Below are positions 1 to 12,817 of a DNA stretch of 64,000 bases, one piece after another (position 1 is the first letter of the stretch; the number at the start of each line of letters is the position of its first letter). Both the position numbers and the translations under genes were made by a program. Source of the stretch: Silurus meridionalis (taxonomy: Eukaryota > Chordata > Actinopteri > Siluriformes > Siluridae). The notes under the pieces are model-generated. The model saw only the letters and a list, made by a program, of their open reading frames with translations. It was not told the DNA's origin and made no database searches. The stretch lies in contig NC_060886.1 in assembly GCF_014805685.1 (NCBI RefSeq), positions 13,809,608 through 13,873,607 on the forward strand, written 5' to 3'.

Positions 1-1599
1 AATTTCAGAAAATATAGAAAATTACCAGTAATTTTCTCTATAGTATGAACATTTCTCTAATAGCACAACGGAAAAAACAAACCAAAAATGAAAATGTAGA
101 TATTCATAAAATTGACATTATCTCTAATGGTCTCACTTATCACCATTTTGCTAATGGACCCTGGTCCTAACTCAAATATTTGATAGATTTTTATGATATA
201 CTTAATTATTTTTCAAAAAGCAACATTTTAAGTCATGAATGTTAGAAACTGAAGCTGCAATGGACTGCACTGTCATCTGTTTTAGTAACAATTATTAATT
301 CTTAAGTTGCTTGCATCTTTGTGAAGCCAACTATCAGTAAGAAACCTGAGGCATAACCACATTTTTTAATGACAGATGGACATGCCAGGGTGATAGATAA
401 GGTAAGAAATTACAATTATCTACTCAAAAAATTTATATGATGGCACACACAACCATGACTTTCATATATGCTATAAAATAACAAGACCACTAACAAGAAT
501 GTGATAAAATGTAGAAATTACAAAAAACACACAGATGCATCACAAACTACAGAGCAGGTAGCAGTCAATACAACCATATCACTGGCCAAGTCTCTCGACA
601 GATAGAGGTACCTTAATGTCTCTGTTTCCAAACACACCCTTATTTTCTCTTTCTCCTCTCAAAAGACTGGCTCGCCTCTTTGTGGATTGTCTAAAATCTT
701 ATCAGGGGAGGCAGACGGGAGCCCAGCTTATCTGAGCAAATAACAAATTTGCCTTTGTTTTGTCTTCCTGTTGTGAGATTTCCATGTCGTTTGTGTCCTT
801 TGGGGCCAGGTGACTACTGGATGAGAAGCGGCAAAAAACAGTTCAGAAAGCTAAATTCTCCCAGACTGATAATCAAAAAAAGTGAGAACAATGAATAGGC
901 TATGAAATGTCACATTGCAAAAGAGAAAGTCAAACTCCGCTGGGGCAGCAGAGGACAATTCAGGTAATGGAGGGCCAGCTCAGCCAGGCAGAAAGAAAAA
1001 GCAATGAGAAAAACATTTGTGGCCTGCAATTTCACTAAGCCATTAAACTTGCCTTAGCTGTGTCTGTGGTACGTTGGACAGGCTAGACAAAAGTACGCAA
1101 TAGCGAAAGCCAAAAACTGGGACCTACAAATGATTGGGTCAATAATGTTTTCATTAATTTTGTTACCAAAGGAAAAGTGCACTGCTTTAACCTGCAGCCC
1201 AAATATCTCAGCCTAATTGCAGTGAAACAGTATATGCTCTTAAAGTTTGAATTCTCTGCAATAGTACATTAGTCCACGCCTTTCTCTTTACGCACACATA
1301 TATCTGTGTGTGTGTGTGTGTGTGTGCGTAAGTATTTTTCCTCTGTACACTACCACAACAGGTTTGAAATGAAGCAATCAAGATTGAAAAAACTTTCAGC
1401 TCTTCTTTAAATATATTGCATTAACTGTTTAGGAATTGCAGCCATTTGTTATACAGTATCTCCACTTTCCAGATAAATCTTTTGACAATTATTGCCAGAA
1501 CATATGGGCATGTGGAGTTTCCTCTGTTGGCTTTATTTCTAATCCATTTAGTGGTATACAGAGGTAAAATGTCCAGAATTGTGTCACTGTTTAATGTTA

Positions 1600-1601
<2 letters not shown>

Positions 1602-1668
<67 letters not shown>
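1602..1668. repeat. (TA)n microsatellite
   Basis: About 67 bases of alternating TA. Confidence 0.95.
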
Positions 1669-1671
<3 letters not shown>

Positions 1672-2991
1672 ATGTTTAAACAGCACAACTATTACCCAGT
1701 AGATAGCAGTTAGCAAGCCCATTTCACAGTCCAGTGAAACAATCTGGGGCCAATTACAGTCGCTGTAGAGAGAACAGAACCAGACACAGCAGCGACTTAC
1801 TGTTGCCTATCGTCTCTGGGATGATTACTGACATTTTATCAAAGAGGAGTAGGTCTCTGAAAGGAACCAATCTGCAGGCTGATCTGCACACAAAGCTTCT
1901 GGCATTAAATTGTCAGGTCTTAGGCTCTATCATCCAGAAATTAGCCCTTCTGAAAAAGACGGTATATCTGGAAGAAGTAATCGTGCCACTTTTACAAGGA
2001 CTTTAACACTGACTTAGATTGGCCTTAATGGCAGTATTTAGGGAATAAAACTTCCTGTATATTCATGAACAGTTTTTATACGTTCTTGTGCTATTTACAA
2101 CATTTTCAAAAGACATATCTCTTCTCTGGTGTACTGTGGACTCCTTCAGTGTGCTAGCATGAATATTCAGTTATTTACGATCTGCGCTTAGCCAGGGGCT
2201 GAAATTTATATACCACAATAAGGTCATGCAATCCCTATTCCACTGGTTAGAAGCTTAGCACAAAGCCTGTATAGCATCTATAGCAGCTGGGTCTACCAGG
2301 AAAGGTTTAGAAGAACCCCCACTGGGGTGACCACACTTCACTGCACTCCACCAAGTTTAAAAGAAAAAAGAAAAAGGATTCTGTCCATAGACAGGCATCA
2401 CATGTAAAAAAAAAATAATAATAATAATAAAAACACATGCATGATCTACCCAGAGATCATGGGCCTCTATCCTCTTCCTCTATCCTAAGGTAACGCCTCA
2501 CAGTGGCTGCCTGACTGCTCCACTTAAAAATACTCATCCATCAAAGAAGCTAATCTCAGGGTTAGCCCACACTTTCATTGTGGCACGACTTCCATACCAA
2601 TGCACTAGTATAAAAGAGGGCTTTAAGGTGTACTAAGGGGTTTCTATGCAACTGGTCTAACATAAAAGGATATTTTAGGTGAGCTAGCTTACAATACAGA
2701 GCCGATTGTTCATCAGTTCTTATGGTGAAGGGAATGCCAAAGTAGTTTTGCTTTGATGAATGGCCATGACGAAAGTGGACCATAAGAGGACCAGTAAAAG
2801 GAATACCATGAGAAGAAGAGAATGGTAGCCATTTTTGTGTGAAGGTAAATGCAGGAAACAATGCAAGAGAACACTGATGCTTAACATCTTTTGTAATATC
2901 ATGTTTCGTTTCCATACTAAATAGTAGTATTTTCCTAAGTCTCTAGAATACGACTAACTCACCACTTCTCCCTGAAAAAAGCTGGCAGCTT

Positions 2992-3092
<101 letters not shown>

Positions 3093-3904
3093 TCGTTTCA
3101 ATAGCAATAAAAAGTGCAGGCCACAGGCAATACCCTTATGAGCTAAGGCTGCTCTTCTGTCCAGGTAGCAATATCAGAGCCTGTGGCTGTCATTTCTATA
3201 TATTTTTTTCTGTTTTTTTTTGACAAAGAACAAAAAACCATCCAATAGTCCATCATTCCCTTTCAATGTCTTTTATAAAAACTAAAAAGCATATCTTGAA
3301 TTTTTGCCTAAATAAAAATCTAGGAAACAGAAGCGGATCACTACATAAACTGTACCATGCATGATCTGACAATGCAAGATATAAAAGTCATTTATCTGCT
3401 ACAGAACATGTTCATCAGCATTAGCACATGTTTTCCATGTGGGACAGTCTCACAGAGAGGCAGAGTGTGAACAACATGAGACTGACCCGTGTATTCTCTT
3501 ACAGGACAGCAAACACAGCTTTGAAAGTGTGCAATGAGAAACACGACACTCCTAACTTACTAATCATAAGAACCCTGAAGGTTTCAGTCTACGGTGGTTA
3601 ACTGTAAGATCGAAAGAATATAAAAGGAAAAGCATTTATCAAAGTCATAATGATATATACAGACACTCATAACTTTGGATATCATCATATATGTTTTCCA
3701 ACAAACTTTAAGATAGCTGATCCTCTAGGATATTTTGGAAGCCTGAACAAAATACGAAGTCTAAAATCTGGACAGTCTTTTATAACAATTCCTAAAATCT
3801 TCTTTCACTGGTCGATACAGCTGCAGGCATCACTCCAAACTTCTTTCTGCAGAATGCATGTATTGATGTGTGTAGCTTAGAAGCAGTGTGCTAGCAGCGC
3901 TCAC

Positions 3905-4091
3905 CTTGAATAGAGATAATAGGGTGCTCCTGGTGGGTACAATCTGGTCTCCTTTGTGGTTGTAAGCTTGGGCTGGCCTCTGTGGTAGATGTGGGCTTTT
4001 GGGAGAACACAGGAGGGAGGCCAAAAGAGAGCAGACAGAGGAAAAGGCCAGACACAGCCAGGGAAACTAGGTTCCGTGGCAACGCTCTCAT
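3905..4091 (-). CDS. sema5b: Semaphorin-5B, first coding exon (signal peptide and start of mature protein)
   Basis: Class 5 semaphorins are single-pass membrane guidance proteins with an N-terminal sema domain and thrombospondin type 1 repeats. This minus-strand exon encodes 62 residues plus one base. The ATG (complement of 4089-4091) sits in a good context (gtcaccATGa). Residues 1 to about 29 have a basic start (MRALPRN) and a long hydrophobic core (LVSLAVSGLFLCLLSFGL), a clear signal peptide. A Ser/Thr/Pro/Gln-rich stretch follows, then C51 and EHPIIS, matching the C-x-x-x-EHP-[VI]-[IV] start of the class 5 sema domain. A GTGAGC donor follows at 3904, leaving phase 1. The next exon should begin with the family's E-I-G-P-W motif but is not seen in 1-3904. 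Sema5a is the main alternative; the divergent pdia5 neighbour favours sema5b. Confidence 0.82.
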
Positions 4092-4145
4092 GGTGACTGA
4101 GGCCGACCTCCCCTCTAACTGCCAAGGTGGGCCTCTAAAATGCAC
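4092..4145 (-). other. sema5b: sema5b 5' UTR part of the first coding exon, with 3' splice site
   Basis: On the minus strand a pyrimidine-rich tract (actcctacttcctatcttcc) ends in CAG at 4146, giving an acceptor directly upstream of a 54-base leader and then the ATG. There is no in-frame upstream ATG in this leader. At least one further non-coding exon must therefore lie at higher coordinates. Confidence 0.7.
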
Positions 4146-4376
4146 CTGGAAGATAGGAAGTAGGAGTTGATGGGGATTATTTTTACAAACATTACAAGAC
4201 TCTGACTTTTTAATAATGGAATAAGATATGTAATAGCATAAATACTTAATTTAACACGTATAAAATTGGATAATGGGTAATGCAAGGAAGGCAAACCTGA
4301 AATGCTTCCACCACATATCTAACAGCCCATACAACAAGAAGGACTGATGAAATAATGTTGCATTATATATATATAT

Positions 4377-4980
4377 TAGGGCTGTCAAAAATCATTATTA
4401 ACGCGTTAATGCTAAATTCATTTTAAGGGCACACATTTTATTAAAGCGTGATTAATGCAGCGCACATTTCTGTTTGACCATTTTTATTCAAAATATAAAT
4501 AAATAAATATAAAAGCGGTTTAATTAACACCTTCGACGCGCCACACATTTATTTACGACCTTCTTTCTTTACTCAGAAATAAAAAAATTCAACTCCACCG
4601 AAAAATTCTTTTTAATCACTAAACATTTGTTTTACTAAGGCGCCAAGTCTCAAATCAACACCAAAATCCGCCATGATGAACACATCCGGAAATTAAAACC
4701 GTCCGTGTGGAAAAATAGCGAAAGTTCCGTTTGTGTGTCCTGATGATTTACATAGTCTGAAACACCATAATTACTTTAAAACATTAACAAGAATATTTTA
4801 TCTTAATGCTTTACGTTGAGTATGACTTTACTAATAATAAACATCCATTTGAATAAAGTATCCATATTTGTCCATGCCTATGTTGATTAGAGTATTAAAA
4901 ACTTGAAAAATATTAATTTAAGGTACATTTAGATAAAAATGGCCGATTAAGTTGCGATTAATCATGAGTTAACGTTAGGG

Positions 4981-4981
<1 letters not shown>
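4377..4981. mobile_element. Degenerate hAT-like MITE
   Basis: Starts TAGGGCTGTCAAA followed by attaacgcgttaatg, the typical left end of a fish hAT-like MITE. The right side has gcgattaatcatgagttaacg, also typical, but then reads TTAGGGCT in direct rather than inverted orientation. The true right terminus therefore seems lost or rearranged where the neighbouring (CA)n array begins. Confidence 0.55.
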
Positions 4982-4982
<1 letters not shown>

Positions 4983-5021
<39 letters not shown>

Positions 5022-5090
5022 ACACATACACACACATACACACACATACACACACATACACACACATACACACACATACACATACACATT
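4983..5090. repeat. (CA)n followed by a 10-base tandem array
   Basis: A CA tract passes into seven exact copies of CACACATACA (5011-5080). Confidence 0.95.
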
Positions 5091-6539
5091 CAGAAGGATT
5101 TTCACAAGAAAATATTCATTTTATGGCCTCGGTAGCAACAGAATGAATGTGGCTAAACACGGGGTGGAAAAAGCATGTTTTCACACCTCTACAGAAAATG
5201 GTTCCAGTACAGATAAAAAAAAAAAATCTGCTGGGGTAGGAGGACCTAGTGTTAAACAACGTCTGACATAACATGATACCTTGGCTTAAATGTTCTTTAC
5301 ACAAATTGATATTTAAAAGACCAGATCAGCTATGTGTGTTTAAAATGATGTGGAGGAGTTTTAATTTCAGAGCTGATCTTATTAGATGCACGGGGAGGCA
5401 TGACATCCCCATCTTTATTCAACTCTTCTGCATTGCTGCTGCAGCCACGTTACACCACTCAGCAGTAAGCTGAATCACAGCTCACTCAGAAAGAAGGAGC
5501 CTGTCAATCTCCACACTGAAAGTAAAGAACTGCCAAGTGCTAAGTGCTCTGCTCTCCATGTGTCACAGCAGATAGGCCTTAATGGGAACCGATAATCATG
5601 CCTGAATAAAACTATGGGCCAAAGACCCAGAGGATAAAATTAACCCTCAGGCTTTCCATATGGGGGCTATTATGGGAGCTAAGAACACATTTTCCTCCAT
5701 GCACTCACTTAATTTTTTTAAATGGCTCTCTTTCAACAACTTCCTTAGTCAACTCTGCACTCTTGTATCTAGACTATTGATACTAAGGTTTAGAAAAGAC
5801 TGATGAAGCTCAGACAGGTTGACAGAAATGCACTTATAGGTGACCCAATTATTCCTCATTATAAAAGTGTTTGCTATTTAAAGCTTAGGTAGAGTTTGAT
5901 GTTTTTTATTTTTTTTCATTAAATGAGGAAATCAGTAACAAATTAGTAGCTCCATTAATTAGAAAATCAATTTCCAACCAACCAATTTTACCGGAAAAGC
6001 TGGTATAAAATGCAAGGGCATAGTAGTCAACGCTCTTTTTATTTTATTTACATTTTTCGAATCAAATCTTCAGATGAAAATCTAAAAAGGATACTAACAG
6101 TGTACATGACAAACTAAATCAACAAAAATCAGGTACAAAGATTTTCAATGAGGACTTTCTGGAACGTTGAATGATTCCTACATTCTATTCAATGCTGGTC
6201 CAAGCTAGCTAAGTAGGTGAATGAGAGCTGTTAGGAGAGAAATCTTGGCTCAGGTAAACATCTCATAAAAAATACACCAACCCACACATCTTAAAAGCAG
6301 CCCAAGAATCACTAGGCGTTTGCTCCCCGATAATAAATCCAAAGCTGTGAGTTCATTAGTCTCAACATCATCCAGAGAGAAAAACTCTAAAGGATATTCA
6401 CAGATGTGCACGTATCCCTCAACCCCCAACCCCATCCTCCAACAACCCACAAATTTGCAAATTAAGCTCCTGAACAGCTGGTAACATTCCTCCGTAGGCC
6501 CGGGAGTATTAGCAGAGCTGTCTGAAAACCACAATGCCA

Positions 6540-7040
6540 AGTGCTGAGTGCCAACAAAAGTGCCCTGTTAGAAGCTGGCTAGGTGTAGTGGTACTTTCTG
6601 GCTTTCACTCATTGAAATCAAGTTTATCTATAGAAACGGGGAACAAAAGAGCCACCTGGACCATGCTGTTAGAGGCATCGGAGATGCAGCCAGCAACAGA
6701 GAACAGACAATTATCCATGGCCAGTGTGCACTTAGATTTAGAGCTGCTCCTGGATTACGTTAATGACTATGCAATCAGAGTCTCTCTGTCAACAGCTCCG
6801 GGATCAGAAGAGAAATCATGTGTATGGTAAGCAAGCAGTCCCGGACTTGTTCCTGCCAAAGTCTTGCGTGTTGCCACAGCAACAAGTCCCATTAATGACC
6901 AAGTCATTATCGTTTTCTGGACACATGAAAGACAGAATATATCAGAGTTTTCTCTGTGCAATAAGCTCTTCGAGATGGACTGGCTGGGAAACGCTAGAGA
7001 GAGTGAAGATGCAGTGGGGTGGTCATCTCACTTAAAGAAT
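6540..7040. promoter_or_regulatory. Candidate enhancer with an RFX X-box
   Basis: GTTGCCACAGCAAC (6870-6883) is a near-perfect RFX X-box palindrome, followed by ATTAATGACCAAGTCATTA homeodomain-type sites. The surrounding balanced base composition contrasts with the AT-rich intron. Conservation was not tested. Confidence 0.3.
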
Positions 7041-7049
7041 ATCTTCAGT

Positions 7050-9700
7050 TAACAACTGGGAGCATTGGAAGTATGAGTCACTCTACAGTGTAAATGATTT
7101 ATGATTTTCCTGTACTTCTCAGGCTGGCTTTCGATAACAAGAGCTCCAAAAAACGAAAAGAAAAAGAAAAAGTCTACCAGCTTAAAGTAATACTCAGTAA
7201 TAATTCACTTAAATTAAAGGCAAAAATTGCACTATTTGGGAACAATCCTTCCAATATTTCTTGAAATGTAAAAAAAAGGATGCTGTTCCACAATAAAAAA
7301 TAATGTAATTCCCAAATAAATTAGCTTCCAGAATGATTTTTAATCTGTCTTTGGATGAGTGAACAAGTTAGTGAAGAGTGAAAAATCCTTTAGTGGCTTA
7401 TAAACTCTCTTCTAAAATTTCCATATATGAGAAAAATTCAATCACATTCCATGGGCCATTGGGTTGCCAGATGCTTTGTTTTCTTTTGCTGTGAGTCAGA
7501 AAGCACCGTCTCCGCTGTAATCCAGACTAGAGCAAACATTGTACCTCATTCAAACTGATTGACCACTTCTTTTAGTCACCCCCAAGAGACCAGATTTAAT
7601 TATAACTCAAACTTTCTCAGCCGCATCTCATTTGAATCAATTAAGAGACTGATTAAATTTCTGCTGGTCACAATAGGGAAAATAGCTGCCCACAGACGCA
7701 ACCTATTTCATATCAAAGAGGCAAGAACACAAATATTTTTTTTTGTCCTATGGATGCTTTGTTGAGGGGGAAAAAAAAGAAAAACTAATCAAAATGCAAA
7801 CTGCAATTTGTAAAATACTGTCTGAGGACGGATATTCTCTCCAGTGATTTCTGAAACTATAAGCAAAGTTGATTATCTCTGATGATTTTCTCAAGGTTTT
7901 GCGTATTATATCCAGAAGCATAATTAACTCCTTGTAAAACAGTAATAGTATGAGATTTTAGCCATCAGTCATTTAAGCAAAGCATTCTGTGACGATAACC
8001 TTGCACCAACACTAAGGGAATACTAACACGCCTCATCGCAGAGCACTTACCGCACACTCTGCCAGGTCTCATTTGCAGAGAAAGTATGAAACACCTGTTT
8101 CTTAATTGAACTAAACATAGAAAAGAAGACACAGAAAGTAAATGACCTTCAGTTGAGTGTTTTGAAAATCATTTCGCTTCACACTTCTTTTCACGGCAAT
8201 GTTCTGCTGCTCCACGTGGAAAAAGTTTGTGATTTTTCATCATATTAACCAGTGATCTGGTTGAACTCTTTTCTGTGATGAACCCTCAAGGAATGGGCCT
8301 GTCTCCAAACATGCAATAAATGAAAAAGTGAACTCCAGTTATAATACAGATTAGGTTAAACAATCTTAGAAAGAAACTTTTCTCACACTTTTAAAAATAC
8401 CTCAGTTCGTCCCTCTGGGGAAACATTACATGTTTTAATGCAAAAATAATGTTCTTTTAAAAGGTTTCGAACAGAATACTTTCAATGAACTCAGCAACTT
8501 TGAGGAATCCCTATTGCTAAAAGTGCACTATAATTTGATATTAAGAGCAGTAAAACTAAATATATTAGGCCTGTGTATGTAAAAGAGGGCATAAGCATTG
8601 CATTCCCACATGGAAAGTTTGCTGGAGAATCATTAATGAACCCCACCTTAAGAAGGCAGCAGTTTGTCCTCCAAACTGTATTGATCCCAGATGTATCATT
8701 TGCTCAAAGGCAATCACAGACAAGGCCAAAAGATATACACAAAGACATCGTTTTAAAAACTGGTCTCTACCCTTTCACTGCTTCACTATTTACCCTGGTG
8801 CCCCTGACCTAAGTTCAGGTCAGTCCGAGTAACATAATTCTGCTCAAAAACACAGGGCCACATCGAATAGTTTTAAAGGCTTTTCTGCTGCTCTAGGGGA
8901 CATCGAGAGACAATGGGGTCACTGGGACAAGGGGGGATGGGGCCAGGGCGTATATGTGCATTTAGGAAATTCACAGAATTGTAAGCGGGATAGAAAAGAA
9001 CCAAAGAAAGGTCTCTTTGGCAAAAGGGTTGAGGGGAGGGTCATAGAAATCACAGTATTGACTTGTTCATCTCACGCATGAGTGAATCCACTAAATCAGT
9101 GAAAGGACCGTTTTCAGGAATATGCTACAAGACCTCAAAGACACAGAAGAGATTATCAGCTGTGGCCGATAGGCCGGGAATCCAGCCGTGTCCAGGAATG
9201 TATGTGATAACATATCATAGCTCCGGTCGTGAGCATGGATGTATCGCTGAGCCTTTTTATGCCTGCAGGGCCAGGTTGGCGCCTGTAATGATGCGATTTC
9301 ACACTTATCTCTCAATTCCAGCATAAACACTAAGGCTAAAGCTTTAATGTTAAGAGTGTGTAAATCCTTTTTCATGATTCCCTGAGCTCCTGGATGCAAG
9401 GGTGTAAAGCAAAGAGTGATTACAAGAAGCATTATTTTGCTACCATTTTCTGCATTTCTATGTGGACATACAAAAAAACAAAAAAAAAAAATAGGTCATC
9501 AATATGAACAGAAGTTACATCACCATATTAAAGCTACAGTTCCATTCCAAAAATATAAAATATATAGGAAGGTTCTGAAGATACAGATTCTCAAAGAGTC
9601 TGTGTGTTTCAAACAATTTGTACGCAGAAATGTGATGCATAAAAAAAGACACTCATCACAGCTAAGAGACATTTCTTTATACAGTGAAGCATGACCACAG
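7050..9700. other. AT-rich intronic DNA, nothing recognised
   Basis: No repeat family, gene or strong motif cluster was recognised. Short frames such as 9063-9326 (+) and 9091-9432 (-) overlap on opposite strands and have no known domain. Confidence 0.4.
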
Positions 9701-10879
9701 CAAAAATGTTTGATGCTCTAGTGGCCTGCTGCCCATGAGGTAATCATCTCCAGCAGCTGAGAACAGCGAAGCGATGAACCCATTTAGTTCACCTTTCAAG
9801 TGACCTTTCCAAGTTTTCTGCGTATCCATGCATTTTGACACATGTGCTTCTTAGAATTGAGCCCCTCAGCTCACTACCATGGTCCAACGACATTGAGCAA
9901 ATAATAATTGGATGTAATACTATGTAATTCATTTTCAGTGACTAACTGCAGACTATTGATCCTTCCCTCAAGATGTAATTGACAGTGTACACTGGATGCT
10001 TACAGGCTGTGATGGTGACTGGGTTATTAGAGTGATTTAGCACAACCTGTGGTTATGATGATTTGCCAGACGGTATATTAGTATGGAGAAATGACTCACT
10101 GAATGCAGCTTGAGGCATCATCTACTAACCATGCATCCACTTTGATTTGTCTATATGTATAAAATATTACCGTTGGGCTCATTGAATAAACATGTTCTGA
10201 TTATTCTTAGTACTGCTCCTGCATTTCTGGTTCATTCACTACAGTCACACTTAAATCAAAGAGCCACTAAAGTTGAATATCAGCGATGTTCATCTGAAAT
10301 GTAAGAATCCTTGCAAAGCCCCTAGCAAGGAGGCATACTCTTCGTTTTATAATTTTTTATGTATAACTAATAAAGAACCCTTATATAAATACAAGAATAA
10401 TAGTGTATCATTAAGCATAAAAAAAAAAAATTATCATCGTGAAGATTTCTGTAAGGAAAGGACATTTATAGATGAAGTCCGAGGTAAAGGTATGTTTTCA
10501 GCCATATGAGTCTTTAGGACAGAAAATGTTTTTTTTCCATAACATGACACATTGCATTTTTTCTTAGTAGAAAGAGTAGCAAGAAGCTTACAAAGGAATG
10601 ACAGGAACTTGTTCTGTGGATGTTCCACAATATTAAAGCCATTAAAAAAAAACACAATAGTGGTGTTGTTCGAGCCACACACTCTCATTAATTATTTTCC
10701 AATGACAAGCACTTTTGTGTTTTATTCCTTCTAGAACTATTAGATAAATAGTTCAAAATTAAATTAAAAAGGTTATTATACAAAATTACAGCTTTGGAAT
10801 AAATTCTGAATGACCTAATAGTCACTAATAATCAGTACTTCAGTTAACCAGCCTTTTTAACACATTAATATATTTTTCG

Positions 10880-12525
10880 GCCACGCCTGGGCCATGGCTT
10901 TCAGCCCTAGAGGGGGAAGGGAGAACCAGAGGGGACAGTGCAATGTCTCTTGAGTCGCGAACAAGTCTACCTGAGTCCTGCTGAATCTTCTCTACCACTT
11001 GAGGATGGAGTCGCCATTCCCTGTCTCGAAAGGGTGTCTGCTCCTTCGTTTAGATGGTCCAGGATGTATGCTGCCCTCAAGGAGAGCAGCTTCTCCTGGG
11101 CCCACAGGAGGATCTGGCATGCCAGCTTGTACAAGAGGTGTGAGCGCAGACCACCCTGGTGGTTGATATAAGAAACCAAACACATGGTGACCTCGGAGGT
11201 CCGACAGAAAATGCTTCAAGGCACAGCCAGCATCTCTAGGCAACTGATGTGCCACAGCAGATGGGGGGTCTCCCCACAAACCTTGGGTGGAGCGGCCACT
11301 CCTGACCGCTTCCCAACCAATGAAGAACTCCCAACATGGGCCCTGAGACAGGAACCCAGGATCTCTCCAGACATCCAAGGCACGTAGGGCACGCCGTATG
11401 ACCTCCATTGTATGGAGCGGATTGCCCTTCTGAGAGAACCCTTGGGTCCTTAACCACCACTAAAGGGATCTTATGTGCAGGAGGACAAGTGGAATCACAT
11501 TGAATACTGCTGCCATTAACCCCAGCAGTCTCTGGAACTGCTTGACAGTGAGTGACTGTCCATCTCTGACCTTGTCAATGCGGGCAGGAGACAAATGCAC
11601 ACGCATAAAGGTCGAATCCCATACGACGCCTAAATAAGTGGTTCTCTGTAATGGAAAAAGCACACACTTTTTTGCATTCAGCCATAACCCCAGTTCATTC
11701 ATGTGATCAAGAATGACATCTCGATGCCGGACTGCTAAGTGCTCTGATTGTTCTAATATCAACCAATCGTTAATATAGTTTAAGATGAGGATGCCCGGAA
11801 GTCTCAGGGGGACCAGAGCCGCATCCACACACTTCATTAAAGGATCGGGGTGAGAGGGCAAGACCAAACGGAAGGACCCGATATTGGTAAGATTTGGCCC
11901 CGAAAGCGAACCTCAGGAACTTCCTTTGAAAAAGAAGGATGGATACATGAAAATATGCATCCTTTACATCTATCGTGACAAACCAGTCCTTAGATCCAAT
12001 TTGAGACATGAGCTGAGTTATGGGGTCAGCATCTTGAACCTGAGCCTCATTAGTGAGCGGTTCAGCTGATGTAGATGTAGGATATGTCGCAACCCGTCCT
12101 TTTAGGGAACTATGAAGTACCGGCTGTAGAACCTGGACTCTCTGTGTAATGGAGGGACCACCTGGATGGCCTCCTTCCTCAGGAGACTGTCTACCTCTTG
12201 TTCCATGACCAGAGCCTGCTCGGGTCCCACCAAGGTGGGATACACCCCATCTAACCGAGGTGAACGAGACCCAAACTGAATCGTATAGCCTCTGTCTACA
12301 GTACGCAGAACCCACCGAGTCACATGCCCTGAAGAACTAATTGTGGCAGGGTTAACGGATCAGGTCCCTGGGGTGCCGGGGCGGACACTTTGTGATGAAG
12401 TGCACCATGCCCTTCTCCGACATGATCCTCAGAACGTCCCGTGTCAGGGCTTCTTGGCCGAGGCAGACGGAGTGTGAATTGCGACGCTCTGTTTCTAAAA
12501 TCATAAATGAAAGGAGCCATGGCAA
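10880..12525 (-). mobile_element. Degenerate DIRS-like retrotransposon: reverse transcriptase and RNase H
   Basis: Read on the minus strand, broken frames follow one another: 12315-11770, 11867-11460, 11408-10992 and 11185-10967. The first carries an RT core with FVTIDVKDAYFHV (motif A aspartate) and RVLPFGLALSPRSF (motif B). The second has N-Y-I-N-D-W-L, where the usual Y-x-D-D catalytic pair reads N-D. The last two cover an RNase H region (LKHFLSDLRGHHV, then YINHQGGLRS and ADTLSRQG). The wording of these motifs is that of fish DIRS-type tyrosine-recombinase elements. Frame jumps and the D-to-N change show it is dead. No terminal repeats or recombinase domain were seen, so it is a fragment. 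Confidence 0.8.
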
Positions 12526-12817
12526 CCTAAATTTTATATAATGTTTGGTATAATGCGACCCACAGCAAGTTAGATTTTTGGCCCTTCAGAAGAAAAAAGT
12601 TTGGGCACCTTTACTCTATAAAGTTACTTTTGTTTTTGGCTAGTTATTTTTAGTAACATTACATTTAGTATAGAGTATAAACTCTGCCATTATGGTTGCA
12701 CAAACCAGTGCACTCTTAGTGTCGGTCCCAAGCCCAGATAAATGGGAACGGTTATATACATATCTTTATATAAAAAATATAAAAGTTTTAATAAATACTA
12801 AATATGCCACATTCAAT

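Noticed and set aside
1734..2006. 90-codon plus-strand open frame
   Set aside because: No known domain, no start context or splice support, and it lies in a sema5b intron; length is within chance for this many frames.
2562..2915. 117-codon minus-strand open frame considered as the next sema5b exon
   Set aside because: Lacks the expected E-I-G-P-W and other sema-domain motifs and has no convincing splice sites.
5011..5080. Regular 10-base tandem units considered as a CRISPR-like array
   Set aside because: No spacers; simple-sequence expansion in a vertebrate genome.
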